64,000 nt of DNA from Patiria pectinifera (lineage: Eukaryota > Echinodermata > Asteroidea > Valvatida > Asterinidae), in the NCBI GenBank assembly GCA_029964075.1, contig CM057138.1, positions 8,922,932 to 8,986,931 on the forward strand, in the 5' to 3' direction. The notes under the pieces are model-generated. The model worked only from the letters and a program-made list of their open reading frames with translations. It was not told the DNA's origin and did not search any database. Position numbers and translations under genes: made by a program. Positions within the stretch are counted from its first letter, which is position 1; each line of letters begins with the position of its first letter. Of this stretch, positions 1 through 13,500 are shown one piece after another.

Positions 1-2250
1 ATAGGAAATAATTACACATGATTATTCCTTGGAATTGGGGGAATATGCACCGTCCAAGTTGATTCGAGGACCCCCTTGCAAACCACATCGTCCTGGTGGT
101 GGAGGGGGCGGTTGGTATATACATTTTTTAAAGTAAGGTCGACCGCTCGTGGTCGGTAAAAAGGGACTCCCCTTCAAGTGGTATCAATGAACAATGTATA
201 AAATACCCAGAATTGCTTCCCTTTTCCAAGTGTTTACGCTGAGACATCTCCCGCAACTGATGGTCTGGTTCTTTTTTAGTCTTCGATTCTCCGAAGGCCT
301 GGCCATTGGGAGACCCCAATAAAAAAAAAACATGAACAGTGAAGCCATTTCTGTAATTCTTTAAAGGGAAAACCCCTTTCAAATCCCAGCGTGATCACCG
401 GATGGTGTAAACCTCCGTTTCCTGCCAATCCAGGGGACCATGTTTATGTGGTGTCCGGACTTAACGACTTGACGACTTAACCAGCTGTAATGCATTGCCA
501 AATCCTTGACTTCAACATGTAAAATGTGTCACCATACTAATAGAAATCGAAACAATGGTACATTTTCCCATGATGGGGTTTTAATATGGGAAGATATAGG
601 CTAGTGATGACGATGGCTGGGGGAGAAGTGGCTGCATGTGGTTGTCTTTATTATGTATTACAAGAATGGATTTCACAGTGCATGTCAAAGTGACATGCAT
701 GTTAATGCGAAATATAAGGAGCACGCCCCCCCCCCCCCCCCCCCCCGCATTAATTGCCTGACGTGGCGCCGCGCCGTCCACGGCGAACACTGAAGGCGTG
801 ACACTCTTCAATTTAACCGTACGTCAAGAGTTTGGCAGCCGTCTTACGAATATTCCCAAAATTAGACCTGAAAGAGGCAATTTTGAGGCAATGACGTATT
901 TTCTAGGGGAAGGGTACATCGTTAATGTCGGTAAGGCAATATTAGGCTGACGCCAACTGATGATACAACTACCAGTTTCCCACGTGAAGATTTTTTTCCG
1001 AGAAATTTAGATCCCACTTGCAAATTAAGATGCCATTTGCATCCCATTAAAAATGAGGCCAGTCTTGGTTAAGACCTGGGAGTTTCTAGAGTTGGACTTG
1101 TGATTCTCTGCCCGTTGTTCGACCGGCTACATGTCGCACGACTTCAGGCAACGAGGATACGTACCCTCCCCGTTTTGAAGGCTATTCTCCAATCTGATAA
1201 ACCACAGAGCAAGGACAACGTAGCTGTTGGTTTGACAAAACGTACACCCCCTGGAACGTGAACATGAAAATGCATATAATCATGCCAGGCTTAAGCCCTG
1301 GATCCGCGTACAGTCAGACCCAAGAAAAAAAAATTAGTACTGTGCAATTAAGCATTTGTAAATACAATATACAAAAACGGCTCTTTATTATCAATTTTAC
1401 CGTGTAATTTTCTGATACATGATGTAAACCATTGTTTACTCTCATCTTGTATTACCTCACAAATACGATTGGTAGGGTATGGATTTACACCCCCCCCCCA
1501 AAAAAAAAGGCCCAGAGAATATAATGAGCTTTTCGAGCTGCAGAAAGCGTCTAGCATAAATTATGACCACTCATTTCTAGATATTACGTTCAAAATATCA
1601 AGCAAATAAAACTCTGTTATCAGAGTTCGTGGCTGAAAACGTTAATCGTTATGGATGGATAACTCTCTGAAACTCTTGCATTGTCATCTGACCCAGTATG
1701 AAGCGAAATTGCAAAGGGTACAATTCGTCCTGAAATCGCCCAAAAGATTACGTTTTAGATTCTTTACTTGTCCTATTGCAAAATTGCTGTTTTTCTGTCA
1801 AATAACCATTTTTGCAGAATTCTGCCAGAAATCTGCCCCCAAAAAATCCATTCTGTCAAATTTTCTGTCAAACTCGTTCTTTTTTATAACAAAAATATGT
1901 CAAAGTTAGCCGAAACTCGGCTAAAACGGTCACCCTGCTTAGATATGCGCGAAAGAGAGTGATATTCACTATTTTAGCGTCAAAGAACGTAATACTACGT
2001 TGACAATAAAAATCAAGCTAAGTAAGCCAATATGATATACCAGGTGCGGATCCAGGAATTGTGGCGGGGGGGGGGGGTCATCAGCAAATCAATGCCGAAA
2101 ATAGACAGGTTTTTTTCTTCTTCCGGATCCTTGTCTCCGTAAAATCAATTTACCATACTTTCAATGGGAGCGCTGTTCAAATCCAACGATCATGAACACT
2201 ATATTACATAGCTGGCTCAGTCCGAATGTTGTGCACAGGCGGACATTATT

Positions 2251-2885
2251 ACCGGTGTCACGGTCTCACTTCTCCGGCGTGCTAGATTCTCCGGGTGAAT
2301 GCGGCGGATAATTGAGCACGTTACAGTGCACATTACATGAGCACGATACATGCTCATGTGTCCGCTGTGCTTACTTTTCCTCGGGCTATGTTCTGAAGTC
2401 TACCAAGTCCATAAATAACACAGTAAGGGATACCCAAGAATGTGTTATGTAACACTTCCTGTGGGTCAAGCTATTGAGCTTATACTGAGAGGAGTATGGT
2501 CATTCCCTAGGTCATTCCATGGTCTTGCAAGCACTCTGATTTGCGTTCCCAGCTTGAGTACGAACTCCTTGGTCTGTGTTCCTTGCTCGTTTAGATTGTG
2601 GTTGTCTATATTTTTGTAACCATGGTTTTAAATAAATGTGTATCCTTAAAACCTTGGTTACAGCTCCATGGTAACATGTATTGGGAGTTACGCGCGCCAC
2701 TAAAATTCTGAATTCGACTATATCCTATCTCACGTGCACCAGTGCAGTACAACCCCAAATAACTCAGCACACAAATAAAGTTGGCGAAAATGTACACTAC
2801 TGCGCAATTTGCACATGCGTGTTGAGGCGAAATTTCCTTCTGTGGAGAAGCTAGCACGCCGGAGAAGTGAGACCGCGACACCGGT
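2251..2885. mobile_element. Inverted-repeat element
   Basis: 2251-2284 and 2852-2885 are inverted copies (ACCGGTGTCACGGTCTCACT...) with one mismatch over 34 bp. No coding content between them. Target duplication not seen. Confidence 0.65.
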
Positions 2886-3474
2886 GAAGCGTAGGTCCCG
2901 TGTATAAATGCATGTAAAAGAACCCAGTAAACACTTATCGCTAAGAGAAGGGGTTTGCCCCGGTGTTTCTGGCCTCCTGTATAAACTCCCACGTGGAGTA
3001 TTGAGGAGAAGAACCAACCAAGACTATCCGACTCCATGAAATATGGACTCATTGGTAGTATTGCGCATGCGTAAGTACGATAATATGCTATTTTTAGGAT
3101 ATGGCAGAGTGACCTGTCACTTGCGAGGAATTAACCAATAATCGGGAACAGGAGTCCGATTTTCATATGACACCGGTGCAATTGTCATATTTTTTTGGGG
3201 GGGGGGGATCAGAGCGGGGGGATTCACATTTGTAAAAAATATATTTCTGTGAAAATAGTTTGAGAAAGAGCTGGGGGGCTAGTTTAATTGAACACCCACC
3301 CCCACTGGATCCGTGCCTGTGATTCATATCTATACATTGACGTTGGAGGGAAGCAAGTTCTTGACCTCCCAGTCTCCGTTCTGATTGTTGAACAAAGGTT
3401 TAATTTAATGAAATACACCTGAGGTTACTGCTACATACACACCGACTCCGGCCGGGCGAAACTACCAGTGATGT

Positions 3475-3605
3475 AGTGCCTTGATGCTGGGCCTTGGCCT
3501 TAAGGCTGCCTTAAGGCTGGATTTTAGGGCCTTGGCCTTGGCCTCGAGGCTTGAGGGCAAAAGCCTTGGCCTTGGCCTTGGCCTTGAGGGTTCAGGGGTT
3601 CAGGC
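3475..3605. repeat. CCTTGG minisatellite
   Basis: Irregular tandem units GCCTTG/GCCTTGAGG. A second array of the same unit is at 4545-4640, suggesting a recent local duplication or a spread element. Confidence 0.8.
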
Positions 3606-4188
3606 CTTGCAATTTTGAGTCAAGGCTCTTCAAGGCCCATAGATTTTTGTATTTTCCAGATAAATCTGTTCGAAATTTTGCTGTTACCATTTTAATCGTA
3701 TTACCATGGAGGAGGGAAGCACCCTATAGATTTGTGTGTTGGGCACACGTCCACTTTTGTAGCATCACATTTTGTTACCATTGTAGTAGATTTGATGCAA
3801 CAATATTCCGTACACTTGTGGGGCTAATGAGATGATCACTTTAATTGCATATAACTATGGAATAGATATGATTTGTTGTATATGTCTCCCTGATAAGTGC
3901 TTAAGATTTGCATGTATCTGTTCTAGATAATGCTGATATTTTTGACCATGTTGGGCCAGCAAATAAAAATTTCCCAAATCAGTTTCTTGGATCCCCCTTT
4001 TGTTACACTTGGGAGAATTGTGTGTCAATATAGAAGTAAATCATTATTTTGTTTAGTTAAACCATATCGAAGACCTGAACTTATACTTTAATAGATACAG
4101 TGCAGTCATAAAACGGTGTAGGCCTATGCGAGCATGTTGATTGCAATGAAAGAAATGTTGTTCTTCGTAACGAGCAATTCGTGATGAT

Positions 4189-4483
4189 AAGGGCGGATCC
4201 AGGTGGGCCAAAAGGGGCCATGCCCCCCCCCCAAAAAAAAACGAAACCAATTTTTTTTTTTTATGTAACGTCGTAACAAAGGCAGCAATGAGTACACCAC
4301 CATCTTTTCCTCAAAAAACATAGGTTAAAATGGTCAGAAATTGCCTCAAATCGCACCACAGAGCATCTCGAATCCAACAATTTTTGGGGCCCTTAAGCGG
4401 GCCCCAAAGCCCAAGCCGTAATTTTTTGACCCACTCTTTTTTTGGGGGGGGACCAACATTTTTGTGTCCTGGATCCGCCCTTG
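4189..4483. mobile_element. MITE with GGCGGATCC ends
   Basis: Ends AAGGGCGGATCCAGG and complement. CGTGATGAT is repeated at 4180-4188 and 4484-4492 (8-9 bp duplication, hAT-like). Interior has poly-C and poly-G tracts. Similar GGATCC ends occur near 2046, 3305, 41003 and 60632. Confidence 0.78.
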
Positions 4484-4544
4484 CGTGATGATGTGTCACT
4501 CGTGACTATAATTAGTTCTATATCAGTAGTCATTTCATAAAACA

Positions 4545-4640
4545 GGGCCTTGGCCTTGAGGGTTAAGCCTTGGCCTTGGCCTCGAGGCTTGAGGGTCAAA
4601 GCCTTGGCCTTGTCCTTGTCCTTGAGGGTCAAAGCCTTTG
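4545..4640. repeat. CCTTGG minisatellite, second array
   Basis: Same units as 3475-3605 including GCCTCGAGGCTTGAGGG. Confidence 0.8.
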
Positions 4641-4854
4641 CTCCAACACTGGAAACTACTCTCTGAGCAGCAAATGTAAGAAGGTTTCTTTTGGACCATG
4701 TGCGGGAACAGTATAGTAGAGGGCGCTATGCTGCCGATTCGTACTAAAGAGCGAACACTATAGTACAAATTAGGTTCGCGTGTGCGCCCCCATCGGCCAC
4801 GCTGCTGATGGATACTACACATCTGGTGGATACGTGCGCCTGATAAATGAGCGT

Positions 4855-4893
4855 TATTATTATTATTATTATTATCATCATTATTATAATAAT
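4855..4893. repeat. ATT microsatellite
   Basis: About eight TTA units with a CAT interruption. Confidence 0.85.
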
Positions 4894-5342
4894 TATAAAA
4901 GTTGCAAACCACAAGCATCTGCAGTCCCCCCAGGCCACCTGGTCCCAAGTCTTGGGTTACTATCTCTCCATGTAGTCCTTTAAATTACCGAACCTTTGCA
5001 AAATGTACCGATTGACTTGGTTCCCTTGTTGAAATATGTTCGGACACATTTTACACTTTTAGGTCAAGGATACTGCATTGAAATTGAGGCTGGCAAAACT
5101 ATTAATAACCACATAAACATGGTCCCCTGGATTGACAGGAAACGTGGGTATGTTCCATCCGGAGAGAGCACCAGCGCAAAAATAAAATTTGAATCCCTTT
5201 TGTTCATTCAAGGTTGCTGAAACATTGCTTCAATCTATAGGTTTAAGAGCAACCACGGGCTGTCTTAACAGACGTCTTTGAAGAAAAATGTGTTGCATGA
5301 AAAGTTTAATCCTAATTTTTTTTACCAGGGCACACTCTTAAG

Positions 5343-5678
5343 CATGGGTGTCGCGAGGAGGGGGGGGGGGGGTGAGAGGGCGCTTGCCCCCCCCCGGAAA
5401 AGCCAAAAAAAAAGAAAAAGAAAAGATAAACAGGAAATTAAAAAAAAAGTAAAAGACGAGGTGCGAAGTCAGATCGCTGTAAATTTAATGCACATCTAAC
5501 AACATGGGCGTCCGTAGGGGTGTCAATTGGGGGTGGGGTGAGAAAAAGTTCCCCGCCCACCCTCAAAAAAATGATAAATTGAGAATATGCTAGAAAAAGT
5601 AGGCCTACCCGGATTTTTTTTTTGGGGGGGGGAATGTGCTTTGCCGCCCTCTAGAAAAAAATCCTTGCGACGCCCATG
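5343..5678. mobile_element. MITE with GGGCGTCGC ends (possibly two nested)
   Basis: Starts CATGGGTGTCGCGAGGA and ends TCCTTGCGACGCCCATG. An inner CATGGGCGTCCGTAGGGG at 5503 suggests a second element inside. Related copies: near 8,800-9,203 and, reversed, 49,830-50,115. Confidence 0.7.
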
Positions 5679-7164
5679 CATTACGTCATTTTTACATAGA
5701 GTGGGTAAAGTCCTGTAAATGCATGTAGCAACATTTACGTTTTATGCATTTTGTTCCTCTCCAATATAATAACACAACTCAAAATCCAAACTTGGTCACG
5801 ACCTAACCAGTTGAAGTTTCAGGTCAGTGGATATTACACTTTTCGAGGAAACAGGGTGGGGGGGGGGAAGACAACCTTTTGAACACGAAACCCAATTTCG
5901 TAAATAGCACTCTTTATTAAAAAAAACATTGAAGTGTGCATTGAAGACTAAGTTTAATGATGGGGGAGGGGGGGGGGGGTAGATGGAATATACATGTATC
6001 CCGCCACTTTTGACAGGAGGTGGTAGGGTGAGCCACTGTATCACACCCCCCCCCCCCCGAGTGTTTCAGATTGTTCCCAAATCATTGAGGAATCATCTCA
6101 GATATCAAGCTTGAATTTAAATCTAATGAACGCAAGTCATGCACAAAGCCCAAAACGCGAATTTGATAGGTCTACAGAATAGGCTAAAATAAAAATTCGT
6201 CTGCTTCCGGTACCCGACCGACCCTATTGTGTGTGTGTCAACCCTACCCTTTTTTATCCACAAGCTAAAGGAAACTATGTCAATTGTGTCAAACGCAACA
6301 CCCTCTCAACGGCTTTAAATCAAAAACGTTGGTATCATTTCTGTTGTCCGTATTCGTGCGTTTGTTTATTTACAGTTGATAAATTCGGTTGCGAATCTCC
6401 GTTTTCCCCCGCAGCCGCTGGTATTTATACGTGCAACAAGTTTTTCTTTGCGGTTGTGTATACATGCGGCATACAGAAATGGTAGACTGGTTCCCGCCAC
6501 TACAAAGATATTAGCCAGAACGATGATGGAAGTACTGGGCACTAGGCTATAATACGTACGGCGCTGCACATACATGGTCTACATGGCCTATTAGTATTAC
6601 TACTACGTGTCAAAATAATTCCTACTTTTTTGATCCTAAATAACTCTGTTGTTAACCAATGGAATTAAAGCAAAATTTCAGATCATGTAAACAAGACATG
6701 ACGAATTGTATGGAGCGAGTTTCATCAGCTTTATGCAAGAGGGTGAGATTTAAACGCCGTACGAAAAAAATACTCACTTTCAGCGAAGCGCGTGCTGCGG
6801 ACAAAAGCTTCTGAAGGAATGCAGGATCACCCCTGATGTCATTGCACACCTCCTCAATTGTGTGTTAGCAAATGCGTAGAGGGAAAGGTGTTGAATAGCA
6901 TAAACATTATAAATAACAGTCGTCGTCTTTTTTTCTTTTTTTTTCTTTTTGGGGGGAGGTTCCTCCTTTTGCCTCGTCCCCGGATCCACCTTGGTGGACG
7001 TACTGACGGCACAACAAAATGCACATGGAATGGGTGCTTTGATGCATGTAGTCTTCGTCTTTTTATTATTATTATTATTTTTTTTTCTCTCTCTCCAAAG
7101 AAACCACACAGGGAAACTGACTAGGTGCATTATATTTATTTTAAGGTTGAACAAATTAGAAATT

Positions 7165-7234
7165 GACTGGAGCGAGGTTTGAACCTGCGACCCAGATTAC
7201 CGTTCCGGTGCCCAACCAACTAAGCTATCCAGCC
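7165..7234 (-). tRNA. tRNA-like sequence, probably tRNA-derived SINE or pseudogene
   Basis: The minus strand gives a full 7-bp acceptor stem (GGCTGGA/TCCAGTC), A box TAGCTTAGTTGG and B box GGTTCAAACC. The anticodon arm can form but position 33 is C, not T, and the T stem has a mismatch. A functional tRNA is unlikely. Confidence 0.6.
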
Positions 7235-8799
7235 CTACGTTGGTGGCTCCCCATTTAGTCAAAGTCTTTGTTAAGAGGCACTAGTCAGAAGCCATATGCC
7301 AGGTAGCCTGGGACCACACCCAAAGTCATGATGCAACATTAGCAATGTTGCAAACCCGGGAAATAGCAAACAGGGATCACTCAAAGAGGATATATACTGC
7401 TTTTTATACACCTTTTTGTTTGTGTTTGCACACGTATGTGCTTTACTGCGTGTGCGTAATTATACATTAGGCTTTGAGATATGCGGCAATGATAGGAGGG
7501 CACTACATGTATTCTGTTTAGATGTAACTCCATCTTAATAACCAATATGGACCTGACCAACCTCGTTCCCAGGGTGTGGAGCAGTACATGCCCACCACTA
7601 CCTGCTCTCTTACCCTGATATTGGATCATTTTGCATGTGCAAAATTTTTGAACACGTATACGAATGAGGAGTAATCTGGTGCCGTCCGGTGCTTTAAATC
7701 AGTGTTTTTGTATGTGGTGTCTGGGGTTAAAACCAAATCAATTCGTCGCGGCGTGAACATAGCGTGAGTTACGAAAACGAACAATATCCAGATAATATGC
7801 AGTATGCAGTAGGCCTATCACATTTCATATTAAAATGAAAACAATTGGAAGGGGAAATTATTATTTTTTTAAGAAGGTGTGGACCATTGATCGTGATAAG
7901 TGGTGTGGACGTAGAAATAGCAACACCAAGTACACGATATAAATCCATTACTTGCCAATTGCGGTATCGAATCAGGATACAGGAAGAAAGTTTCCTATAT
8001 CCAGGGCTTATCATTGGAAACGACGTTGGAAATAAAGTAAGCACTGGGGACGAGGTTAGGACCTGACGCAATTCGATTTTAAGAGATATGTGACAAATGC
8101 TCATGCACGTACTTCAAACCACATCAATTTGTTGTCAAATTTGGGCACGTCCGATTTTAATAGTAAAGTGTGCTAGATGGACTAAGCCCTAAATTATTAT
8201 TCTTTCGTGGTCTGACTTTAGCGTCGTTGCATGCAATAACCTTGCTAACGTCGTCAGGCCTGTCATTAAAAGCGTTACGGTTTTTCTCCACATTTTATCT
8301 TGTCTCTTTTCAGTTTTATGCAAATGTCTCCTCACTCTGACCATCAGGCCATTTAGACTGTGCTTTTCTGACTGTTGCATTTCTGTTACCTCCACCACAG
8401 ACAAAAACAACAGGAACTTCCAACATGTTTCCTTATCTATAAGGAAGCTCCATTGTCGAAAGTTGAATGTCAAGCAAACCGCTTCCGTGATTTTGACAAA
8501 ATGTTGAGCGGGTGACTGACTTGCCCCACCAAGGCTTTGAAAGTGCGACCGTCTGTTTGAGCTATCTATCAAGCGTGGGAGTATTTGGCATGAAAGAAGA
8601 TATTGAGGTTAATTATTGAGAAAAATAAAGGCAAATATTGCTCGTTGGGTAACGTTAACATAGACTCCATGCGCGAACAGTATATGTCGCTTTTTGACCA
8701 AATGCCTAAATATGTGGCCTCCTGGGAGACTTACGCCTACGCACAAGAGGCAAAGAATAAGCGTGCTGCCCGAAAGGCTAGAGCTCCCCGGCGCACCCA

Positions 8800-9060
8800 A
8801 AGGGTGGGTGGGGGGGGAGGGGGAGGCGCTCGGGGGGCTTGAGACCCCCGAGCGTCGCATGGGGGAGGAGGGGGAGGCGCTCGGAGGGCGCTCGGGGGCT
8901 TGAGCCCCCCGAGCGTCGCATGGGGGGGGGGAGGGGCAAGCCCTCCCCCTCCCCCCGGAAAAGCAACCCCCACCCTAAAAAACCCAAAGAGAATAAAAGG
9001 GGGGGGGGGGAGAAGCGACAAAAAAGGCGCAAAGTCATATAGGCCTAACTGTTTTTTTTT
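8800..9060. repeat. GC-rich low-complexity block with tandem hairpin units
   Basis: Two roughly 70-bp units, each with GGCGCTCGG...GCTTGAG...CCCGAGCGTCGCATGGGG, then long G, C and GGGGGAG runs. The open frames here are products of low complexity. Confidence 0.7.
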
Positions 9061-9576
9061 GTAATGGGTTGGGGGGGGGGAGGGCAAATATCCCAGCCCA
9101 CCAAAAAAAATGAAAAATCGAGAATATGCTGGAAAAGTACAGAGATTTCGGGGTGAAAATGTGCTTTTTCCCTCTCTAGAAAAAATCCTGGCGACGCCCA
9201 TGTCCGTACCCAGACTAAATAGAGTGTTTAAGCCTCGAAAGTAGGCCTACACGTTCATTTCTTTTCTGTGAATGTTGGTCCGAATAGTCCAGTCACTGAC
9301 TTCCATGTGTGAATTTACTAGATTTTCATTGAATACTTGTGCTCAATTCGCAATATTTTCAATATGTTGTAAATTGTATTGCTTTTTTTCTTTCAAAATA
9401 ACCCATTTATTGCCCTTGTTTTGGTGCGCCAAGTTAGGACACAAAATAAATGTAAAAAATATAGGACGTTATACACGTATCAGGTTATACTTGGTGCCCT
9501 GATGTGCTATATTCTTGTAAAATCACGCAGGTGTTTGAGGTCAACTAACACGCTCCATTGATCTTATATGTCATCT

Positions 9577-9889
9577 CCGGGTACACTGAAACTGGATGAG
9601 CATTATCTGGATGAGCATACCAGAAGACGTCTGAGATGGACAGGCCATCTCCTGAGACTGCCCGAGAAAAAACCTGCCAAGCAAGCGCTTATAGAGGCAT
9701 TCCGCAATACAAGCTGCCAAGAGATGGACAACGAACCACGTGGCTGAAAAGAGTAAACAGGGACCTGACAACCACGGGTTTAAAATCAAAGATCGACACA
9801 CCTGGCACGTGGCATCAGACATCGACAGGGAGCAGTGGAGGACACTAACAGAGTGGGCAATGTCAGATCTGCTTGACGCAAGCGCCTAG
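9577..9889 (+). mobile_element. LINE remnant (C-terminal end of ORF2)
   Basis: Reads RRRLRWTGHLLRLPEKK, then in shifted frames a TTWLKRVNRDLTTTGL helix and WRTLTEWAMSDLL before a stop. This RRLRW-GH-LR pattern is the usual C-terminus of LINE polymerases. At least two frameshifts. Lies 580 bp upstream of the factor B-like start codon. Confidence 0.75.
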
Positions 9890-9960
9890 ATGATACATAC
9901 ACATCATGATTCGAAGCAGTCAACCAACCCCAGCATGCTCGGTCGTCGAGATGGGTGCAT

Positions 9961-10082
9961 ACCTATGTTCCCCAATACCGATGTTTCCCGAAATCCTTAC
10001 CATATATTAACCCTAACCCTAACCCTAACCCTAACCTTAATCCCAAGGATTTCGGGGAACATCGGTATTGGGGAACATAGGT
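9961..10082. repeat. Telomere-type repeats inside an inverted repeat
   Basis: About five CCCTAA units at 10007-10039 are enclosed by 38-bp arms: 9961-9998 (ACCTATGTTCCCCAATACCG...) and the complement at 10045-10082, with one mismatch. The right arm continues into another partial GGTATTGGGGAACATCGG unit. Confidence 0.85.
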
Positions 10083-10464
10083 ATTGGGGAACATCGGGTA
10101 GACCTCGTCGAGGTGTCTGCCTTAGCTAAATAGCCAGCCTGACGTGGGTTTGAGCAGTAAGCTTGTATTGTTTTGTTTTTCTCGCAAGGTCCCGGAGAGT
10201 GTACAGTGCTGATGGAATGACATGGTGAAGGACGAAACCAATATTGATGTGTACATCTCACTCATCAGTTCCATCATACAGAATAGTGCATTGATGTACC
10301 CATAATGCTTTGCGAGGTTTGTGTTTCCTGAGCAGCTGTGAAAGAGCTAAGCGGTGACTGGCGTCTCTGCTGAATATGGCAGTGGGTAAAAGTCGAGCAT
10401 AATATCATAATAGGTCGCCTGTGCAGCACCAGTTTCTTTGCCGTTGAGATACAAATACGTTACA

Positions 10465-10531
10465 ATGGGCTGTTCCACTGCGAAGATTGTCATCAGTCTG
10501 GCGATTTTACTTCTAAAAGCGAATCATTCAG
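10465..10531 (+). CDS. CFB: Factor B-like exon 1: signal peptide
   Basis: ATG followed by 22 codons: a short Met-Gly-Cys-Ser-Thr-Ala-Lys head, then a hydrophobic core (IVISLAILLL), typical of a secretory signal. It ends in phase 1 at a GTATGG donor and joins exon 2 across a 9.3 kb intron. I see no better upstream in-frame start. The distance to the next exon is large, so the pairing rests on phase match, on the signal peptide and on the lack of another candidate. Confidence 0.8.
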
Positions 10532-13500
10532 GTATGGAGAATTTGTTCTCGTTTCATGTATGAAGAACCATGCCCATGCCTCCATTTTACACTGGGTGAA
10601 TTATATTTACATAAAAAGACAAAGGCAGAAGAAATTGATATTTTTGTAACTTCCCTCCTTAATTTCATTGCGGGTTTGTTTGTTTTTGAATACAAAATGG
10701 TTTTGAAAAAATGAGAGTGCATATTTTAGGTGTGCTGGCTTATAAAAAAAACCTACCACAATGGATATCAATATGACCTGTCATAACGCACTAAACATCC
10801 GTATTTATCTTTTTTTTCTTCAAACGATTGATTTCTGAAGTGTTTGTTTTCTTACGCATTAGGCTGAAAAATGAGGACAGTGAAAGTTAGAGGAAAAACC
10901 GTGTCCTTTATGTGTTAAGGCCGATAATCCATGTGTCCCTTTACGATATGGGCATTGCATTGTGCGTTCACCAGTTGCGTAATAAGGCTTTCTCTGCACA
11001 CTAAGTCTTGACGGACGTAAGACCTCAGAGGGCAGGCATTAGTTTTGCGAGTAGAACAATCAGGCCCTCAATATAGTACACAGGGAATGAATTTTCAGTG
11101 TATTATGAACGGATATTTAAAAATGTCCATGTTTCCGATTCATATTCAAGATAATCTACCCGTGCTCTCCAACACTTTCGAATTTTCTCCTAATAGGTGT
11201 TTAGTTTGTATATTTAATTTAAACGGAAACCCCCTTTTTGTTGTTATATATTTTTAACGTTGTTAACCCTCTGAAAATGTGCCTTTAATTTGGGTTGGAT
11301 TTGCACCCCCGACGCCCAAAAGGATATGTCTGTCTGAATCATTGTCGGGCCGCAGATAATTCGAAATTGGAAAATGTATTATTCCATAACTAAAAGTGGG
11401 CGGATTTATTGTGTTTCATGTGTATTTTAAAAGTAAATACATGTTGTATTGCTAGAAAATAGAATGGTGTGGGAATGAAACTCGAAAATAGCACATGACA
11501 GCAACTTCAAGGCTTGATTTTGCTACTCGAAAACTGCTTCATGCTCTCGATTTGAGCTTTTACGTCTGTCAAATAAACATGGATTTTCAGAACACGCATC
11601 ATCACGGATATGCAACCGGTAACACAACACAATACGCACACGTAGTTGTATTTTACCATAATATCTGATGAGGAAAAGGCATTGTCTTTCCCCTTTTCCG
11701 TATAATATAACCCTTTCCCATAGACAAAGCACACAAACGCACGTTCGAGGACCGTTTTCAAAGAAGGATGAACTCCCGAGGACAACAAAGAACCTGTTGT
11801 TCCTCTGCGTGTCCGTGCTCGGGATGTATGTAATACCAGGGAATTGTAAACGGACACATGAATTTTCGGCCCAACTTTCATTGTCCCGTCTCTTAAGATC
11901 CGATAAAAACTACACTTATGTTGAGCAATACACCGTATTCACGAGGAAGACATTTTTGATCGTGTTCCCTGAATGTATTTTTTTAAATTGTGAACTGTTA
12001 AATGGGATGGTGCCAGACTATTTTTGCATTCCAATCCTCACTTTCAACTTACTTTTTAAATGTGGCTTTAAATATTAGGGTATGTTTCACGACAAATTCT
12101 CAAAGTACCCATCTCAGCAGACTGGTATTAATTTGTAATTAATTTTATGTCATTGCTTTCATTTTCTATTTGCAAGTTCCAAAAATGAAGATTTTTAGAT
12201 ATGGCGGACTCGTGAATAAAGCCTATTAAACACAATCTTGTCATCACTTTGTGAACACATTACCAGCACACTTTCGCAAAAAGTGGTCGGCCACCATTCT
12301 ATACAAAACCTCATTGGCCAGGGTTTTGTGCGTAAACCTTATCAGTAAGCCGATCACACTCAATTGACTTCGGCAAAACCGCAAGTCCCATCTTAAAGAA
12401 TGAGTTAACCGGACCATTTTTTTCCGAGAGTGTGATTCTAATGCCTATAGTGGTCTTTTAAAAAGAACTTTTGCAAATGGGAAAGACACTTTGGAAACAT
12501 CCAATCAGTTTGGATATTATGCTTCATGAATTTCTGAATATACGAGCACATTTTTAAACAGTATTTTATTACTATTATTTTTTCGGCGTGGTGGTGGTGG
12601 TGGTGGTGGGGGGGGGGGGGGCTAGACAGAAGATATATCTGAATGGCACAATAAGACGGACAGCGGGCGCAATAAATTCGCAAGTGATTAGGGTTTTAAA
12701 AATTTATACGCGAGCCATTTGCATAAAAAGTGACCCCACAATTTCTTGTAAAAAACGAGACAGTTTAGTAAAAAAACGGGGGAATCGTGCGAATATAGCA
12801 GAGGATCATCTCCCTAGCTTTTGGGCTATTATCTAAGAGCAGATTTGATAAAATTAGGGTTCAAAAATGGGTCCTATTTGCACGAGAAAATGTAGGAATG
12901 CCATTGGTAAATTTGGCAGCAGGCAGGCTGAACCATTACCGGCACACTTTCGCAAAAAGTGGTTCGGCCACCATTCTATACAAAACCTCATTGGCCGGGG
13001 TTTTGTGCGTAAACCTTATCAGTCGCTCAATTGACTTCGGCAAAACCGCAAGTCCCATCATAAAGAAAAAGTTAACCGGACCATGTTTTCCGAGAGTGTG
13101 ATTCTAATGCACGTGAAGCTAAACATTATACGTGTCCCAATCCCAATCATCAATGTTCAATGGCTAAACGCTATCCATAAATACTAAGTGCCTGTTTAGT
13201 ATTGAAACATTTTTACAAACTGATAGCAAAAAAAGTGTTTAGAAAAGTGTTTAATTGCTAAACACGGTTTTTGCAGTGCATATTTATAGAATGATTGCTA
13301 ATTGTAATCTGTTTATTTATATTTCCTGAATTTTGTTTCATATTCCAATAGACCTCGTTGTCTTACCACAGTCAACATTTTTGATTGTGGTATAGTTAAC
13401 AATTGTTGACTGCTGTGATGTGGGATAAGACTTTTGAACACCCGAGGGGCGCATAGCACCCGAGGCGCACGTCCTATATCCCACATCACAGCAGTCAACA

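Larger units (their letters stand above)
1..9576. other. Gene-free, repeat-rich upstream region
   Basis: No exon with splice sites and domain content found on either strand. It holds the elements listed separately, poly-C/poly-G tracts (about 725, 1490, 2070, 3195, 6045), and inverted copies of one about 55-bp sequence at 398-452 and 5108-5163 (GGGGACCATGTTTATGTGG and complement). Confidence 0.6.

Noticed and set aside
8189-8572. 127-codon minus-strand open frame
   Set aside because: No recognisable domain, no splice context or signal, and position in repeat-rich DNA.
8737-9201. 154-codon minus-strand open frame rich in Pro
   Set aside because: Produced by G/C-run and tandem hairpin DNA; composition is pure low complexity.
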